Shown here in pieces: positions 24,061-35,268 of a stretch of 64,000 nucleotides of DNA (positions are counted from its first letter, which is position 1; each line of letters begins with the position of its first letter). The notes under the pieces were generated by a model. The model had not been told where the DNA came from. It saw nothing but the letters and a program-made list of their open reading frames with translations, and ran no database searches. Position numbers and translations under genes: made by a program. Source of the DNA: Gnetum montanum. Lineage: Eukaryota; Streptophyta; Gnetopsida; Gnetales; Gnetaceae. The stretch is from assembly GCA_015680685.1 (NCBI GenBank), contig MNCI01006902.1, positions 1 through 64,000 on the forward strand. Direction: 5' to 3'.

Positions 24061-26562
24061 TTGTACTATGGAGGGTGTTTGGCTGGCAGGTTTCTCAAAG
24101 GGTTCAATGGTGGAGGCAATTGAAGGTTCAGAGGGCACTAGCCATAGGTGAATGTGAGGGTATGTTTGGGTTATTAGGCTAGAAGAAATGGCATTTTCAT
24201 GGTTTTGATTCCAGTCCACTCAACTGAGAAGTCGGTTATAAGTTGACGGCCCTCATGGCATTACATTGTTGTGGCTGTGGTGGTATCTCTCCCTACATAG
24301 GTGGAGCAAAAGGTAGCTGAGTGGGGGGTTGATGAGTAGGGATGGTAGGAGAAGGTGACAAAGGATAGTATAGATGCGGGTTCTTTCCCCTAGGTTATGG
24401 AGATTGTGTTTGAAAGTATTCTGAGGGATGGTAATGAGTTTGAAATGGTACATGACTAGAAGAGTCTCGTGGGGAGACTAGTTGCTAAACATAGTACCCA
24501 TAAGGATCTCGTTGCCAGTAAGGGTACTGCTACCTTGGCAATGGCATCCCCCACAATTGTGGATGTTGCCATTGCTGGTAATACTCGTAGGGTTGCAATG
24601 GCACACCACTTGGATAATATCCTTATTGCTGGTCAAACTGTCGGGGATAGCCTTGTGGATAAGACAATCTTTGGGGTGTTTACCTTTTTGCCAAACGAGG
24701 ATTCAGCGCATACACCCCAGCCTCTTATAGATGTGACACCACTGGGCAACACGCCTTAGGATATTCATACTGGCATATGTCAAATCCATCCTCCTCTTCT
24801 ATGTTAGAGTTTGCAACCCATTCTTCCACAACAACTTTGCCCTTACCTTTATGGTAGGCATGTTCAGCTTCTCTTCTCCTTTTTCGATCTCACTCATTAC
24901 TTCGCTCTTTGGATTCCTCTACGATTTTTAGGATTCTTTGGAACCTTTCATCCAAAGAATCCCACATCTTGTCAACCTTGGCCAAAATTTCAGAGGTAAA
25001 GTTTTGTATGGGCAAGGTTTTTCTGTTCACCGTTGCATCCAATGGTGATTCTTCCTCCTCTCACAAAAGCAGACCTCCCTCTTTCGAATGGAAAGGTCCC
25101 AATTTTACTCTTCTACTCTCTCTTTTTTCCTTAATTCCCCTTCCTCTTTAGCCACCTACTCAATGAGACGCTGCAGTTGATGGGCCCTCAATTCATATAG
25201 TCATCCCTAAGTGTAAATGCCCAAGGTCTTTCTTGTTTCAAAGCAAAGCCCATCTATGATATGGTAGATTTGTTCTCGCTAAGAGTAGCCATGACCAGGG
25301 CATCATTGTAACAATGAGTAATATCTGCCCATGGCTGCATCCAAGGGTTCATGACCACCCTGTTTCCACCCTTGGATCTGTTGTATCAAATTAGCCACTC
25401 TGAAGTAGGTTTGATACTTATCATTGAAAATTTCCAGCATCGTACTCCATCGTCTAATTTATTCTAGTTCCAAAGACTGGTACCAATGTTCTACTTCCTT
25501 GATGAGTGTTCAAGGGAACAGCTTGAGTTTTTTTCAATCATTGTCTTTGTTTTGTAGGGTGTAAACATCATGGAATTCTTGCAAGTGAGTCTATGGACCA
25601 CAATTGTATCCCCCTTCAAATTTGGGGATATTTTTCATGTCAAGGTGCTTGATCTGACTATCTTTCAAGTGCCTACTAGGTATTTGAAACACCTCGGCTA
25701 TGTTAAGCATGCTTCAAGTAGCCAACAGTGGTTCATCTGAGTCATAGTCCTGTTGTTGGCCACAACGTCTGTGGTGATTTCGGCTGCCTCTTCTTTCTTG
25801 ATGGTAAGACTCACGTGATTGATCACGTTTTTCCTCATGTCATTACCATTGGTCCTTGTGATCCCATCGGTCTTTTCGATCACCATCACCCCGATCCTTC
25901 CTACTACGATTGTGATTAGAGTTAGAAATTGGTAAAGAAAAGGTGGAATAAGAAGTTGGAGAAGAGGGAGGAGAACTACCACCACCTTGGTGTCAATCTT
26001 CTTCTCTACTCTGATGACGACCCCAATCTTCACATCCATATTTACCTTTGTCAAGATCCTTCTTGCACGATCCTCCATCATCCTAGTGCTCTCGATCGCT
26101 TGATTGTTTACTTTGAATGATGGACTACATGATCTGATGCTTCGAAGGAGGTTTGGCCGAATGGGAATCGTGAAAAACAGTGCTCATCATCATGCGGTTC
26201 CTACAAGAACAAAGGGTTACTAAACTATTTCCCCTTTATGTGTTCATTGCGTTCTGCCTATTACCGATCCCATGCGCATTGTGCCTCATTAGGATGATAA
26301 TGTCGATAGTCATGATCCTCCATGATGTATTCCACACTGTGTCCTGAATGCCTAGTCTATTAAGATTTTGAAGTAGCATTCTAGGAACCGATCGATCAAG
26401 AGGTAATATGATATTACCCTCCATGTTCTGCCAACACAGGTGCTTATCCTAATGTAGGATAAAGGTGAAGTTGGGGATATACTCATCTAGATGTGCATAT
26501 ACTACCTGACACTCCTATGGCACTAGTGGGTTGGATCCATCTCGCCTGTGAGAAGAAGACAT
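24061..26562 (-). pseudogene. G2 gag, decayed
   Basis: The start is inferred at the ATG 26562-26560 (MSSSHRRDG), about 145 bases after the primer site and matching G1. MEGNIILPLDRSVPRMLLQ (26424-) matches the G4 gag N-terminus (LEGNIVLPPDHLIPSMLL). The zinc-knuckle/linker region lies around 24830-24700, and a Pro/Tyr/Gln-rich tail around 24450-24250. Plus-strand ORFs overlapping this region are shadows. Confidence 0.75.
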
Positions 26563-26708
26563 TTTTGATGTTAGATAACAACTCAACTAGTGTGCCTTAT
26601 TCTTTTACTTAAACTGCCTAGCGTGCATAGATTTCACTATCTTGGGTCCATTCCAACGAACTGAATGATGATCTTCCTACGACTAGATAGCATATGTAAG
26701 ACTAAAAA

Positions 26709-26727
26709 TCCCTGGCAATGACGCCAA
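26709..26727 (-). other. G2 primer binding site (tRNA-Asp type)
   Basis: Plus strand TCCCTGGCAATGACGCCAA next to the LTR start is the tRNA-Asp 3' end with a few changes. Confidence 0.82.
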
Positions 26728-27621
26728 TGATGAGCGGCAAGGTACCCCTATGCCCAACCATACGAATCTAGGGCATTCATGTGCAACTCGATCGAATTCC
26801 ATGGACTGCAAGCACTTGCATACACCGAACTCTAGCCAGCAAAACCTTAGTTAGAATGGTCGTTGTCTTCCCAACCTCACTTGTGATATTCTAAAGTGAT
26901 GGTTAAGTGAGATTGAGGCAAATGATTTTTATTGGTTTTCCTTTTATCCTTTAAATTCTAATTCTTTAATTGTAGGAAATAGAAAGTTGTGTAAATTATA
27001 ATTATTCTACTCTATTGCTTAACTCTCCCTAGCATAAGCAACCAATCCCATCTTCTGTGCACATCCTAAGCATACCCTAACCACTGCTAGGTTACCAGAC
27101 ATTAAGCGTCACTAAGTTACCAAGTGTTTGATATATGTTCAAGATGCTCATGTCTGTGGTTCTCATAAAATATGAAAGGACAATAACAGCAAAGTGATAA
27201 CAATAAAAGCTTCTGGAATTATTAAAGCGTTGAAATATTAAAATATTAAAATGCTTAAGTGATTAAATCCAAATGCTGCAAGGAATGCTCAAAAAGCTCA
27301 TCTTTATTGTTGGTCACACCAATGTGCTCAGGTACATTAGTGCTTGAATAAAGAGCCGTACACCTTTCTCACACCTGCTGTGGGCACTTGGAAATATTCT
27401 AACTCTTACAGGAACAAACTACAAGAGTTTGGCTACAACTACTCCAAAAGATGTCATAAATGCTGTAGGTGCGCGCATATTTATAGCAACAGAGAAACTT
27501 TGCTTTAACGAGGTTGCGTTAATGCATGGACAGATACGTTGACGGGGTCATGTCAACGTGGCTGCATCAACGAGGCCCTGTTAACGTGGCCCAGTCGACA
27601 TATCAACCGAATACTCCATCA
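26728..27621 (-). repeat. G2 5' LTR
   Basis: TGATGAGCGG...CTCCATCA, 894 bases. TATA box (sense TATAAATA) at 27478-27485. The U3 array of GTTAAC/GTTGAC-type motifs is at 27490-27610. Confidence 0.93.
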
Positions 27622-28020
27622 CCCTCATTTGCATGATGTGCTCACACACACCATGAATTCCAGTGAGCTTCATGGATGAAAATTTCATTATTAAGTTACT
27701 AGCCAAAGCTTTGTCTAATGACTCAAATTGTTCATCAATTGCCTTCATCAAAGCTTGCACATTTTCATACTGTTCCAATGAACCACGCATACCAACCAAG
27801 ATCTTGATCTTTATAAACATGACACATAGGCAATTAGATCACTCCCATTTTTCATAATGACCAACATCATCTGGTTGGCTAGTTTCCATAATAGTAGGTG
27901 GTTCATCCTTACGGATAGCATAGTCAATGTTTATCCTCCCTAAATGAAGGAGAATTCTCTCCTTCCACACTTTATAATTATCACCCTTTAATTCAGGAAT
28001 GTCACATTTAAAATCAAGCT
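27622..28020 (-). pseudogene. C1 gag N-terminal part
   Basis: The minus reading from about 28000 gives GDNYKVWKERILLHLG and DYAIRKDEPPTIMET, a copia gag of the UBN2 type. An open stretch (27820-27581) follows with AIDEQFESLDKALASNLIMK and VCEHIMQMR, where G2 begins. The text resumes at 14297 as DIATQLK. One TGA interrupts near 27830. It forms the N-terminal half of the copia capsid precursor. Confidence 0.88.
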
Positions 28021-29676
28021 AGTTCATAAGTTGTATTACCACATAAATTAAAACATGCTTATGTCACTAAATTTGAGGTTAAAATACTAAATGACATGTT
28101 TACCAATGTAAATCATGCATAAATTATGAATCAAATAACATAAAATTGCCTGTAGGCTAACTTTTAATTCAAATAGATTTATATATCCTTGGGATGAAAC
28201 TATTAAATTATATCCCTTTTCTTAATCCCTATGGAAAAATTAAGAAAAATAAATTGATACATCAACCTAATTAATCATATTAAATATAATAAAAAATTTT
28301 GTGGAATAAAATCTATTATATTACATATGATTAATCATAATTTAATGTTTATTTACCATATGTGATCCAAAAGCTCTTAATATATAATTTTTCATAATTA
28401 AAGATGTTGTGGCTACTCTCTAATTATAAAAAATTATACATATCACTAGTCATAATTTTGATGCAGAAAAACTATACATATATCAATATGTCACTTTATA
28501 AATATATACAAAGATTGCTTCATTGCTCTGGCAAATTTTGCTATTCTAGTGGCAAAATGTTTATTTCAACAAATGCTGCAAATATGATGATTCATCCAGA
28601 TTTTGAACTTCCCATGCAAATACTCATGCAAATAATGCAAATATGATGGTTAATCCAGATTTTGGAACGTAAGAGGCTAAGACCAACTATACTAAATGTT
28701 TACTTTCAGCACACATCTTAACAAATGCATTTGAGATTACTAGACAAAAATGTGGCAACCTAGTTTTTTCATTAAAAGTTCAAAAATTGAAAGTCCAATA
28801 GCAACTTTATGTGTAGTCAAGGCTACATCCAAAAGCAAATCCAATATTGTTTCACAATTTGGAAGACTAGTTAAACAGAAATTTAAATGTTTAGTATAAT
28901 CATGTAACTTTTGGATAGGATAAGTGGATTCAAAACTTTACTAGATAAGAAAACGAGGTCCTAAATAGACAAATTCAGAAACGCACATATCTGAATTCTA
29001 ACATAAAATAATTTTCTTTCAAAAATTTTATTTTTATAAAGCCAAACCTAACAATGCATCGGAAAGAAATTGAAATCGCAAGCCGTAAAAACACTACCAT
29101 CGTATCTACATGCCTTTGGCTAAGGATGAATTGGTACTAAATTTACATGCCGCACTTCACCTTTTCCAATTTCTACGAGCAGGTTGCATTCAGATTTCTT
29201 CTAGCATGGTCCATGAAATTAAGGAAAGCAAATTCCTAACTATACTTCATTGAAATTAATTGTGCCCGTGCTTGTCGAACCTCATGGGTTGAGAACCTGA
29301 AAATGCCAACATGTCTCGCCATCCAAAAGAGCCAAACTTTTGCACATAAAATAAAAGCGATTTTGTTTGAAACGTACAAAGAAAGACATTCACAAGAAGC
29401 GCATCCTTACAAACAAACCCAAACAAGTTCAACACTTCTCTATTTCTAGCATGAGACCAAGCAATGTATTTTGACAATACTATTGACAATTTTATGCAGA
29501 AGAAAAACCGACCCCAGTTTGACACCATTAACAAAGTACTAAATACAAAAATAGAATCATAAAAGTGGCAAAACAAACATAGTTAAGCAATTTGCACATA
29601 CTAGTCATCCAAACAAGTTTTAAGCATCAAGTCATCCAAACAAGTTCTAAGCATCAAGACAGAGACCAAACCTGGT
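28021..29676 (-). other. C1 5' leader, non-coding
   Basis: About 1.65 kb of AT-rich sequence between the primer site and gag. No credible ORF or domain is seen on either strand. The ORFs at 28404 (+) and 29576-29256 (-) have no recognisable features. Confidence 0.6.
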
Positions 29677-29690
29677 GCTCTAATACCAAA
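29677..29690 (-). other. C1 primer binding site (tRNA-Met type)
   Basis: Sense strand TTTGGTATTAGAGC directly follows the 5' LTR end CTTACA. It differs by one base from the common plant copia site TGGTATCAGAGC. Confidence 0.88.
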
Positions 29691-30172
29691 TGTAAGAAAT
29701 TTGCAATAAAACATTAATTAAAATGTGCATATAACTAAATTACACAAGTCATCAAAATGCGAAAATAAATCAAAAACTGACCTCCGACCATTGATGCCTT
29801 TGTGTGAACTTGTTTCATTGAGTGTTTTAATTCTTCTATCACACTAATGTTCAACAACGATGGTGTATGTAGACTCTGAGTGTTTGTGATAGAGACCAAA
29901 ACTATAACATTGTTATGAGTTTGATGTATTCTAGTACTACTGGTTCTCCCATCAAAAACATTTTATAGGCCAAAAAAAATACATTACCAAAGATTAACTT
30001 CTAATTTAAATGGGATATATGAGACCATTCTTGTGGAAACTGTTACAATAAATTTAGTTGGTTTCAATTGTGAAACCATTAGTTTTCCATAATGTGTAAA
30101 TGGTTACATTGAAACTTTCTGTAAGGCATAAATGGTTACATTGAAACTTTCCATAACATGTAAACAATTACA
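29691..30172 (-). repeat. C1 5' LTR
   Basis: A 482-base LTR, plus strand TGTAAGAAA...CAATTACA. Its right part (29958-30172) matches 1-232. It carries three copies of the ~31-base minisatellite against four in the 3' LTR. Confidence 0.88.
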
Positions 30173-30479
30173 ACCCTTACAATATAAATAAATCTAATTG
30201 CATTTGTCAGGTTGCATTCATCCACTATGTAGGAGAACTTTTATCGATTTGTTTTGGAGTGATGTAGCCTGACTAGTCATGATCCTATTCCTGCATTATC
30301 AATTTGTTGATGATGAAATTGAAGAGATGAGAGTAATGATAATGTTTATTGTCCACATCACCTATGTTTTTGCAGTAACCTCATCTATTTTTACTTTCAT
30401 ATAGTTTAACCAAATAGAGGTATAAGTTATTCTTTATAAATATGGCATTCATTAAAGTTATTCTTAAAATAGTTGAGAT

Positions 30480-31175
30480 GTTTGAGTTGGTCTAAGGTGC
30501 CAAATTAAGGTTTTGGTTTGAAAGGGCATAAGTTTAAATCCCACTCTCAACATGTTAAATTGATTTTTCTATTTTGGCTTCTACTTGATTGCTTGCTTTT
30601 TTTAGTTTTTTATTTTTGGCTAGAATCCCACCTTGATGATGTTAGTCTTCTTGATCTTATCTCTCTTTTGTGTTGAACTCTTATTTGTTGAGAACATATT
30701 TAATTGCTTGAACAATACATTAGCAACATGCCTCTAATTTGGAGGGGAGGGTGCAACACTCTACTCGATTACTTGATTATTTTTTTTATTTTCAACTGGA
30801 ATCCCAGCTTGATGTTTTGTCTTTTTGACCTTATCTCTCCTTTGGTTTGAACTCTTATTCATTAAGAACATACTCAATTGCTTGACTAGTACATTACCAA
30901 CATGCCTCTAGATTGTAAGGGAGGATGCAACAGCCTACTTGATTGGTTGACTTTTTTTATTTTTTTATCCTTTTGCTGAAATCCCACTTTAATGTTTAGT
31001 CTTCTTGACCCTATCTTTCTTTTGTCTTGAACTCCTATTTGTTAAGAACATATTTGAATGCTTGACCAATACATTATCTATCAAGAACATGCTGCTAGGT
31101 TGGAAGTCTCATCTCATGTTGGAAGGGAGGGTGTGACATCCTGGTTACAAATCTTGTGAGAACACCAACTATTCA

Positions 31176-31216
<41 letters not shown>

Positions 31217-31560
31217 GTGGAATCCCACCTTAACATTCATTCTTCCTAACCTTCTCACTTTTGTGTTGAACTCTTATTTTTTGAGAAAATACTCAATTGC
31301 TTGATCAATGCATTATCTATAAGGGACATGCCTCTAGGTTGGAATGTAGGACACAACACCCTAGTTACAAATCTTGTGACTATACCAACTATTCATGACT
31401 TTCTCTCTCATATCTATTGAGCTCTTATTTGTTGAGAAAATACTCGATTTCTTGATGAGTGCATTATGTGCTAGGAACATGCCTCTAGGTTGAGAGGAAG
31501 GGTGCAACACCCTAGTTACAAATCTCCTAATTTCCTAGAATTCCACCTCTTTTCCTTTGC
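30480..31560 (+). repeat. Degenerate tandem repeat, about five units
   Basis: The anchor TTGAACTCTTATT occurs at about 30675, 30849, 31030, 31268 and 31423 with small changes (spacings about 174, 181, 238 and 155). Each is followed by a ...GAACAT...AATTGCTTGA...CATGCCTCTAGGTTGGA... segment and usually by GGTGCAACACCCTAGTTACA. Confidence 0.75.
31179..31213 (+). repeat. (CT)n microsatellite
   Basis: About 35 bases of uninterrupted CT inside one tandem-repeat unit. It accounts for the longer 238-base spacing there. Confidence 0.95.
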
Positions 31561-31992
31561 TTTGCTTTTATAATTTTAAGATCCCATTTGTGCTTGTTTG
31601 GTTTCATTGATTTTCTATTTTAATAGGATTTCTCTTCTTTTTCTTTGATCCTTTAGTTCTAATTTCCTAGAATTTTATCACACTCTTTCCTCAAGATCTA
31701 CTTCTTCTTCACCTAGCTCCCCATTTTCCTAGAATCCTACCATTTTTCCTTTCCCTTCTATTTTTGTAAGACCCCATCTATTTTTCTAATGTGGGATGGT
31801 CAAGCTCAAGACTTTTTTTTGAAAGGTAAGATGATAACTAAAATTATGTCTAGTGCAAAACCTCTAAGACATATAGCTAACATGATACTTTCTTAGAACT
31901 TACATAAAACATAAAGATGCATGAAGTGCAACTCAAAGTGGTAATCTCTTACATACAAATCCACATTAGACAATGAGCTAACCACGTGAGCT

Positions 31993-31993
31993 N
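31993..31993. other. Unknown base at G3 left LTR boundary
   Basis: A single n separates unrelated DNA from LTR sequence that begins about 165 bases inside the G3 LTR. The outer LTR end and the left target duplication are missing. Unlike other n sites there is no flanking duplicate. Confidence 0.8.
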
Positions 31994-32671
31994 GGTTTAG
32001 TCTAGAGTGAGGTGTATGATGTGTTCTAACCTAATGCTACTCCTGAAGGCAATGGAAGATTATATTAACTAAGCTAAGAGAGAAGGGTGAGAGAGAATCT
32101 AAACTAGCCTAAGTACGATGAGCACCCATTCCTTGATTATTCATACACATCTTGGACTTTGTGGACAACCACCACTGGGATTACCAAGTGAAAATCCTAG
32201 GTACGCCACTGGGTTACCAAGTAGTCACACTTAAATGCTCACAATCAAGTCGTACTCATTTTGCAATTTAACATGAGTTTAAGGGTGAGAAGATATTAAC
32301 TAGAAAAGTAGTAAATAACAATTAAATAAATAAATAAGAAAGTGAATGTTGCAATGATGAAGTAATCTTGATCTTTATTGCCGGTCATGTGTGTGTCCAA
32401 GTACATCACACTCGAATAAAGGATGACGTACAATTACATTCACCACACTGTGGGCAGACACTGGAAAATAATTCTATCTCTGGAAGGGAAAACCTGCTAG
32501 AGCTTCGCTAAGGAACTAAACTAGATGCCTAAAACTAGGAAAGCCGCCTCTTATTTATAGAAATTGAGGCAGGTTGCGATATCATAGCCACTATGATATT
32601 GTGGCCACTGCAACAACAGGGTTGTGATATCACGGCTGCTATATCATAGCCAGCAAATTCATGACTCATCA
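31994..32671 (-). repeat. G3 3' LTR, truncated at n
   Basis: It aligns to 38041-38764, ending ACTCATCA. TATA box (sense TATAAATA) at 32552-32559. It lacks a segment of GATATC-type repeats that the right LTR has between about 38630 and 38690. About 13 differences in the first 230 shared bases by eye. Confidence 0.9.
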
Positions 32672-32685
32672 TACCCCCACAACTG
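32672..32685 (-). other. G3 polypurine tract
   Basis: Sense GTTGTGGGGGTA abuts the 3' LTR, as in the other four elements. Confidence 0.85.
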
Positions 32686-32852
32686 AATGAAAACTCATCC
32701 TCGAGTTAAAGTGAGAACAAGCGCCATTGATTACACAGTGGATAGGTATGGGATTATTGACTGAGTAGGATGGATTCATGCCACAATGTGGAGTCAGAAA
32801 AAAATTGAGACACAACACAAAAGAAAATCCTATGATTATAAAATGGTGGAAC

Positions 32853-33433
32853 TCATGTAGTCCCTGGTGGCAATGGCTACTCCATAGGTGTCTTTCCCTT
32901 TTCTTGCGCTCCAGATCTTGGGATTTGATGGTGTTGAAGTATGGCCTGGAATTTCTCCTCTTATAAGGCCTTGAGTGCCTTGGCATGCGCGTAGGTTTGT
33001 GCTTGTGCCATAGAGGCATCCCAGTCAACCTTCTCTTTTTCTTCCACCACCCTTTTATTCTCTGTCAACAGTTTATTAAGTTGCTCGGTTCTGAAAGTGT
33101 CCAGCTGGTTCTAAGCAACCTTTGGCCCTGTATTTAGAAGGTTTAATACTTCCAAAATGGCTTGAATAGAGAAATCAATAGTCACACCACAATTGTTAAC
33201 CAATTGTGCCTTCTTTTTTATTGTGTCAAAATTGGTATGTTTTCCCTAAGTACCAGGCACTGCTTTTAGAGAGGGTAGACCTTGATTATACAGCAGCAAG
33301 GTCTGCTTGGTGGAGACTAAATGATTTTTCCTCCTGCCCTACATGTTGTTTAGAAGGAACTTGTACTTCACCTCTCCTAGGTTGTTTGATCGCACCTTGA
33401 GCAGGACCTTCCTGTTGTCGACGTTTCGGGCCA
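32853..33433 (-). pseudogene. G3 accessory ORF remnant with two internal deletions
   Basis: The sequence matches three separate parts of the G5 accessory ORF: its end (46869-46975), a coiled-coil segment (about 47815-47965) and part of the N-terminal third (about 49205-49340), then the start region. Compared with G5, about 0.84 kb and 1.24 kb are missing. The first junction falls at a TTCTCCTCTT / TTTTCTTCTT similarity. The start codon context ATGGCCCC has become TTGGCCCG. About 580 of 2,880 bases remain and the transposon-protein-like domain is gone. Confidence 0.75.
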
Positions 33434-35268
33434 ATTGTTAGTGAGGTTGTTACCCAAGTTAGGTTATACCTTACTACTTACCTTAATAGATTTACTTTAT
33501 TTTTGTGTGATTTTAATTATTGGAAGAACATGTCCCTAAAAGATTATAATGTTGAGTCCTCTTTGCTTAGGTGGTTTCCAAATTTAATTTTCTGGTATAG
33601 CTAAGGGGATGAAGTTGTTTTTGACATATTTTATTCTTAATTTTACAACTAATTACCCTTAAATATGTCCTTCGAGCAATGATGAATTTCAAAAAATTTA
33701 TGTGCTATTCAGCATGTGCCCCACCCCCATGACTAACCTAAACACTCCGGGTTCAAGTAGGTTCAAACGGAATGAAAATCAAAGTACTAGCGAGCGAGTT
33801 ATGGATATGAAAGCAAGGGATGCGCAATCGCAAGTCGTAGAGAAAAATTTGAAAAACTTCCCCTGTGTGAACAGTTGCAAATGATGTTGATTAGCACAGG
33901 AGGGTCATGTATATATTTTTTCATCGAAGTTAGGGCACTTAGAGAATGTACTGAATGTTTAATATTTCTTGGAAATTAAATAATGTAACTTATGACATTG
34001 GGCTATTAGGAAGGGGTTCTCCGATAATTAGATGGTTTTGAAGGCACGAATAATGAGGAGTGAGTGTAATTGATCAATAAAACCTTGGGTGGTAAGAAAA
34101 AGGTTATGTGATGGGAACATTGAAATTCAGAGGGTAATAGTAGGGAAATAATGTTAGGAAAAATAAGCTGAGGATGAGAAATGGTGTGTATGAGCTATAT
34201 CATAAGTGAGGATTACAAGAAGTTACACAAGTGGGTCCTCCCCAAAGCAGGTTCCAACCTATAATGCCCTTGTGTAACCACACTTAAAGTGTCATGGGCA
34301 CTAGAAGGGTTAGATGTAATCTACACTAATTCCACAAAACACACACATGTAAATATCACTGGAATGAGATAAGAATTCTATGTTACACATGACACGAGCT
34401 ACAATTAAACGAATAGTGAGATGAGACGAACTAGAGAAAGGGATTGTAGAGATTGGGACATGAGGTAACTGACCCAAGGCACAATGAATCCTGCGTGTAA
34501 AGCATGATTAAGGTGCCATTAACCCATTGTTCCAAGATCAAGACCAAGTCCATCCTTCTAATCAGTGACATCGCATTGTTTCATCCCATGATGAACAACC
34601 ATGAGAGTACCACAACAACAAGGCGTACAATCACTTGGTGTTTTGTTCAAGGGAGGAGTAACTTTTGTTTTGTGACACTTTGTTTTTTTTTTTTTTTTGA
34701 ATATTGAATCCAGAGAAATCGACAACCTTCAGGAATGGGTGCATGTCTTTCCAGTGGGATCCCCTAGAATAGCGTTTGATTTTTGAGTGCCCTTTTTTAT
34801 TACTCTTACTCCCATTTTTCATTAGATCTACAAAGATCTTAGTACAACCACGTTGCATGATAACTCCCACAGATGTCACCAAAGAGAATCCGCAAGTCCC
34901 CTTGATGTCACACCCTGATCATTCCCTTTTGGTCCATCCTTCTTCATTTTGGGTACAATAAACACAAAATTAATTTTAAGTTTTGAAATGTCAAGAATAT
35001 CATTGCACCCTCGACAGAACCTCTTATTTGTAGAATGGATGAGTGGGTGTAATGGGCTCATTGTCCAAATAATTGATCATTCATGACTTAATAACATAGA
35101 ACACACCTCGACCAATGATCCACATGAGTGTTTTATTCGTAGATGAGATTACTTACAAAAATGTAAAAAGACAAAAACACAAAAAAATAAAAAGATAAAA
35201 CAAGAAATTTGAAAAATTGAAAAATCGAAAAACAAAAATTAAAAAATTAAAGAAAATAAAAATGGTTA
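33434..35268 (-). other. G3 non-coding block
   Basis: No gene. It aligns with 49748-51680 of G5. It contains the family-wide GGGTCCTCCCCAAAGCAGG block at about 34227-34290, a T18 tract at 34681-34698 where G5 has a much longer pyrimidine tract, and a possible degraded internal TATA (TATATA, about 33913). The GATATC motifs that precede the internal TATA in G5 are not present here. Confidence 0.6.

Larger units (their letters stand above)
14298..27621 (-). mobile_element. G2: Ty3/gypsy element with accessory ORF, autonomous type, decayed
   Basis: A 13.3 kb element with two 894-base LTRs, flanked by CCCTT (14293-14297) and CCCTC (27622-27626), a near-perfect 5-base target duplication in the gag codons of C1. 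Sense order: 5' LTR, tRNA-Asp primer site, gag, protease, RT, RNase H, integrase, non-coding block, U3-like internal promoter, 2.9 kb accessory ORF, polypurine tract, 3' LTR. The first 240 LTR bases differ at 26 places by eye (20 transitions), so it is an old insertion. It is the only element here with both pol and a full-length accessory ORF. Confidence 0.93.
1..30172 (-). mobile_element. C1: Ty1/copia retrotransposon, split by two gypsy insertions
   Basis: A copia element reads on the minus strand: 5' LTR at 29691-30172, Met-type primer site, long leader, gag, protease, integrase, RT, RNase H, then the 3' LTR at 1-232 running off the window. The order protease-integrase-RT-RNase H is diagnostic of Ty1/copia. 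The copia sequence left in the window is about 6.7 kb, in three blocks (1-2964, 13032-14297, 27622-30172). The protein reading continues from block to block across G1 and G2, which shows that both gypsy elements landed inside an existing copia copy. The two visible LTR stretches differ at roughly one base in nine by eye, so the insertion is old. No block is free of stops. The copia sublineage was not assigned. Confidence 0.93.
30173..31992. other. Non-element interval right of C1
   Basis: No gene is supported. It is AT-rich and contains a degenerate tandem repeat (30480-31560) and a CT microsatellite. Text such as TTTTCCTAGAATCCTACC (31729 on) recurs loosely at 39450, right of G3, so the DNA on both sides of G3 may be one old repeat. 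Confidence 0.5.

Noticed and set aside
24469-24759. Plus-strand ORFs over gag (for example 24469-24759, 58901-59125)
   Set aside because: Antisense shadows of repetitive Pro/Gln-rich gag tails on the minus strand. No domain of their own.
30173-31992. CRISPR-like array in the tandem repeat zone
   Set aside because: Units are long, diverged and of uneven spacing, in a plant genome. No regular short repeat/spacer pattern.
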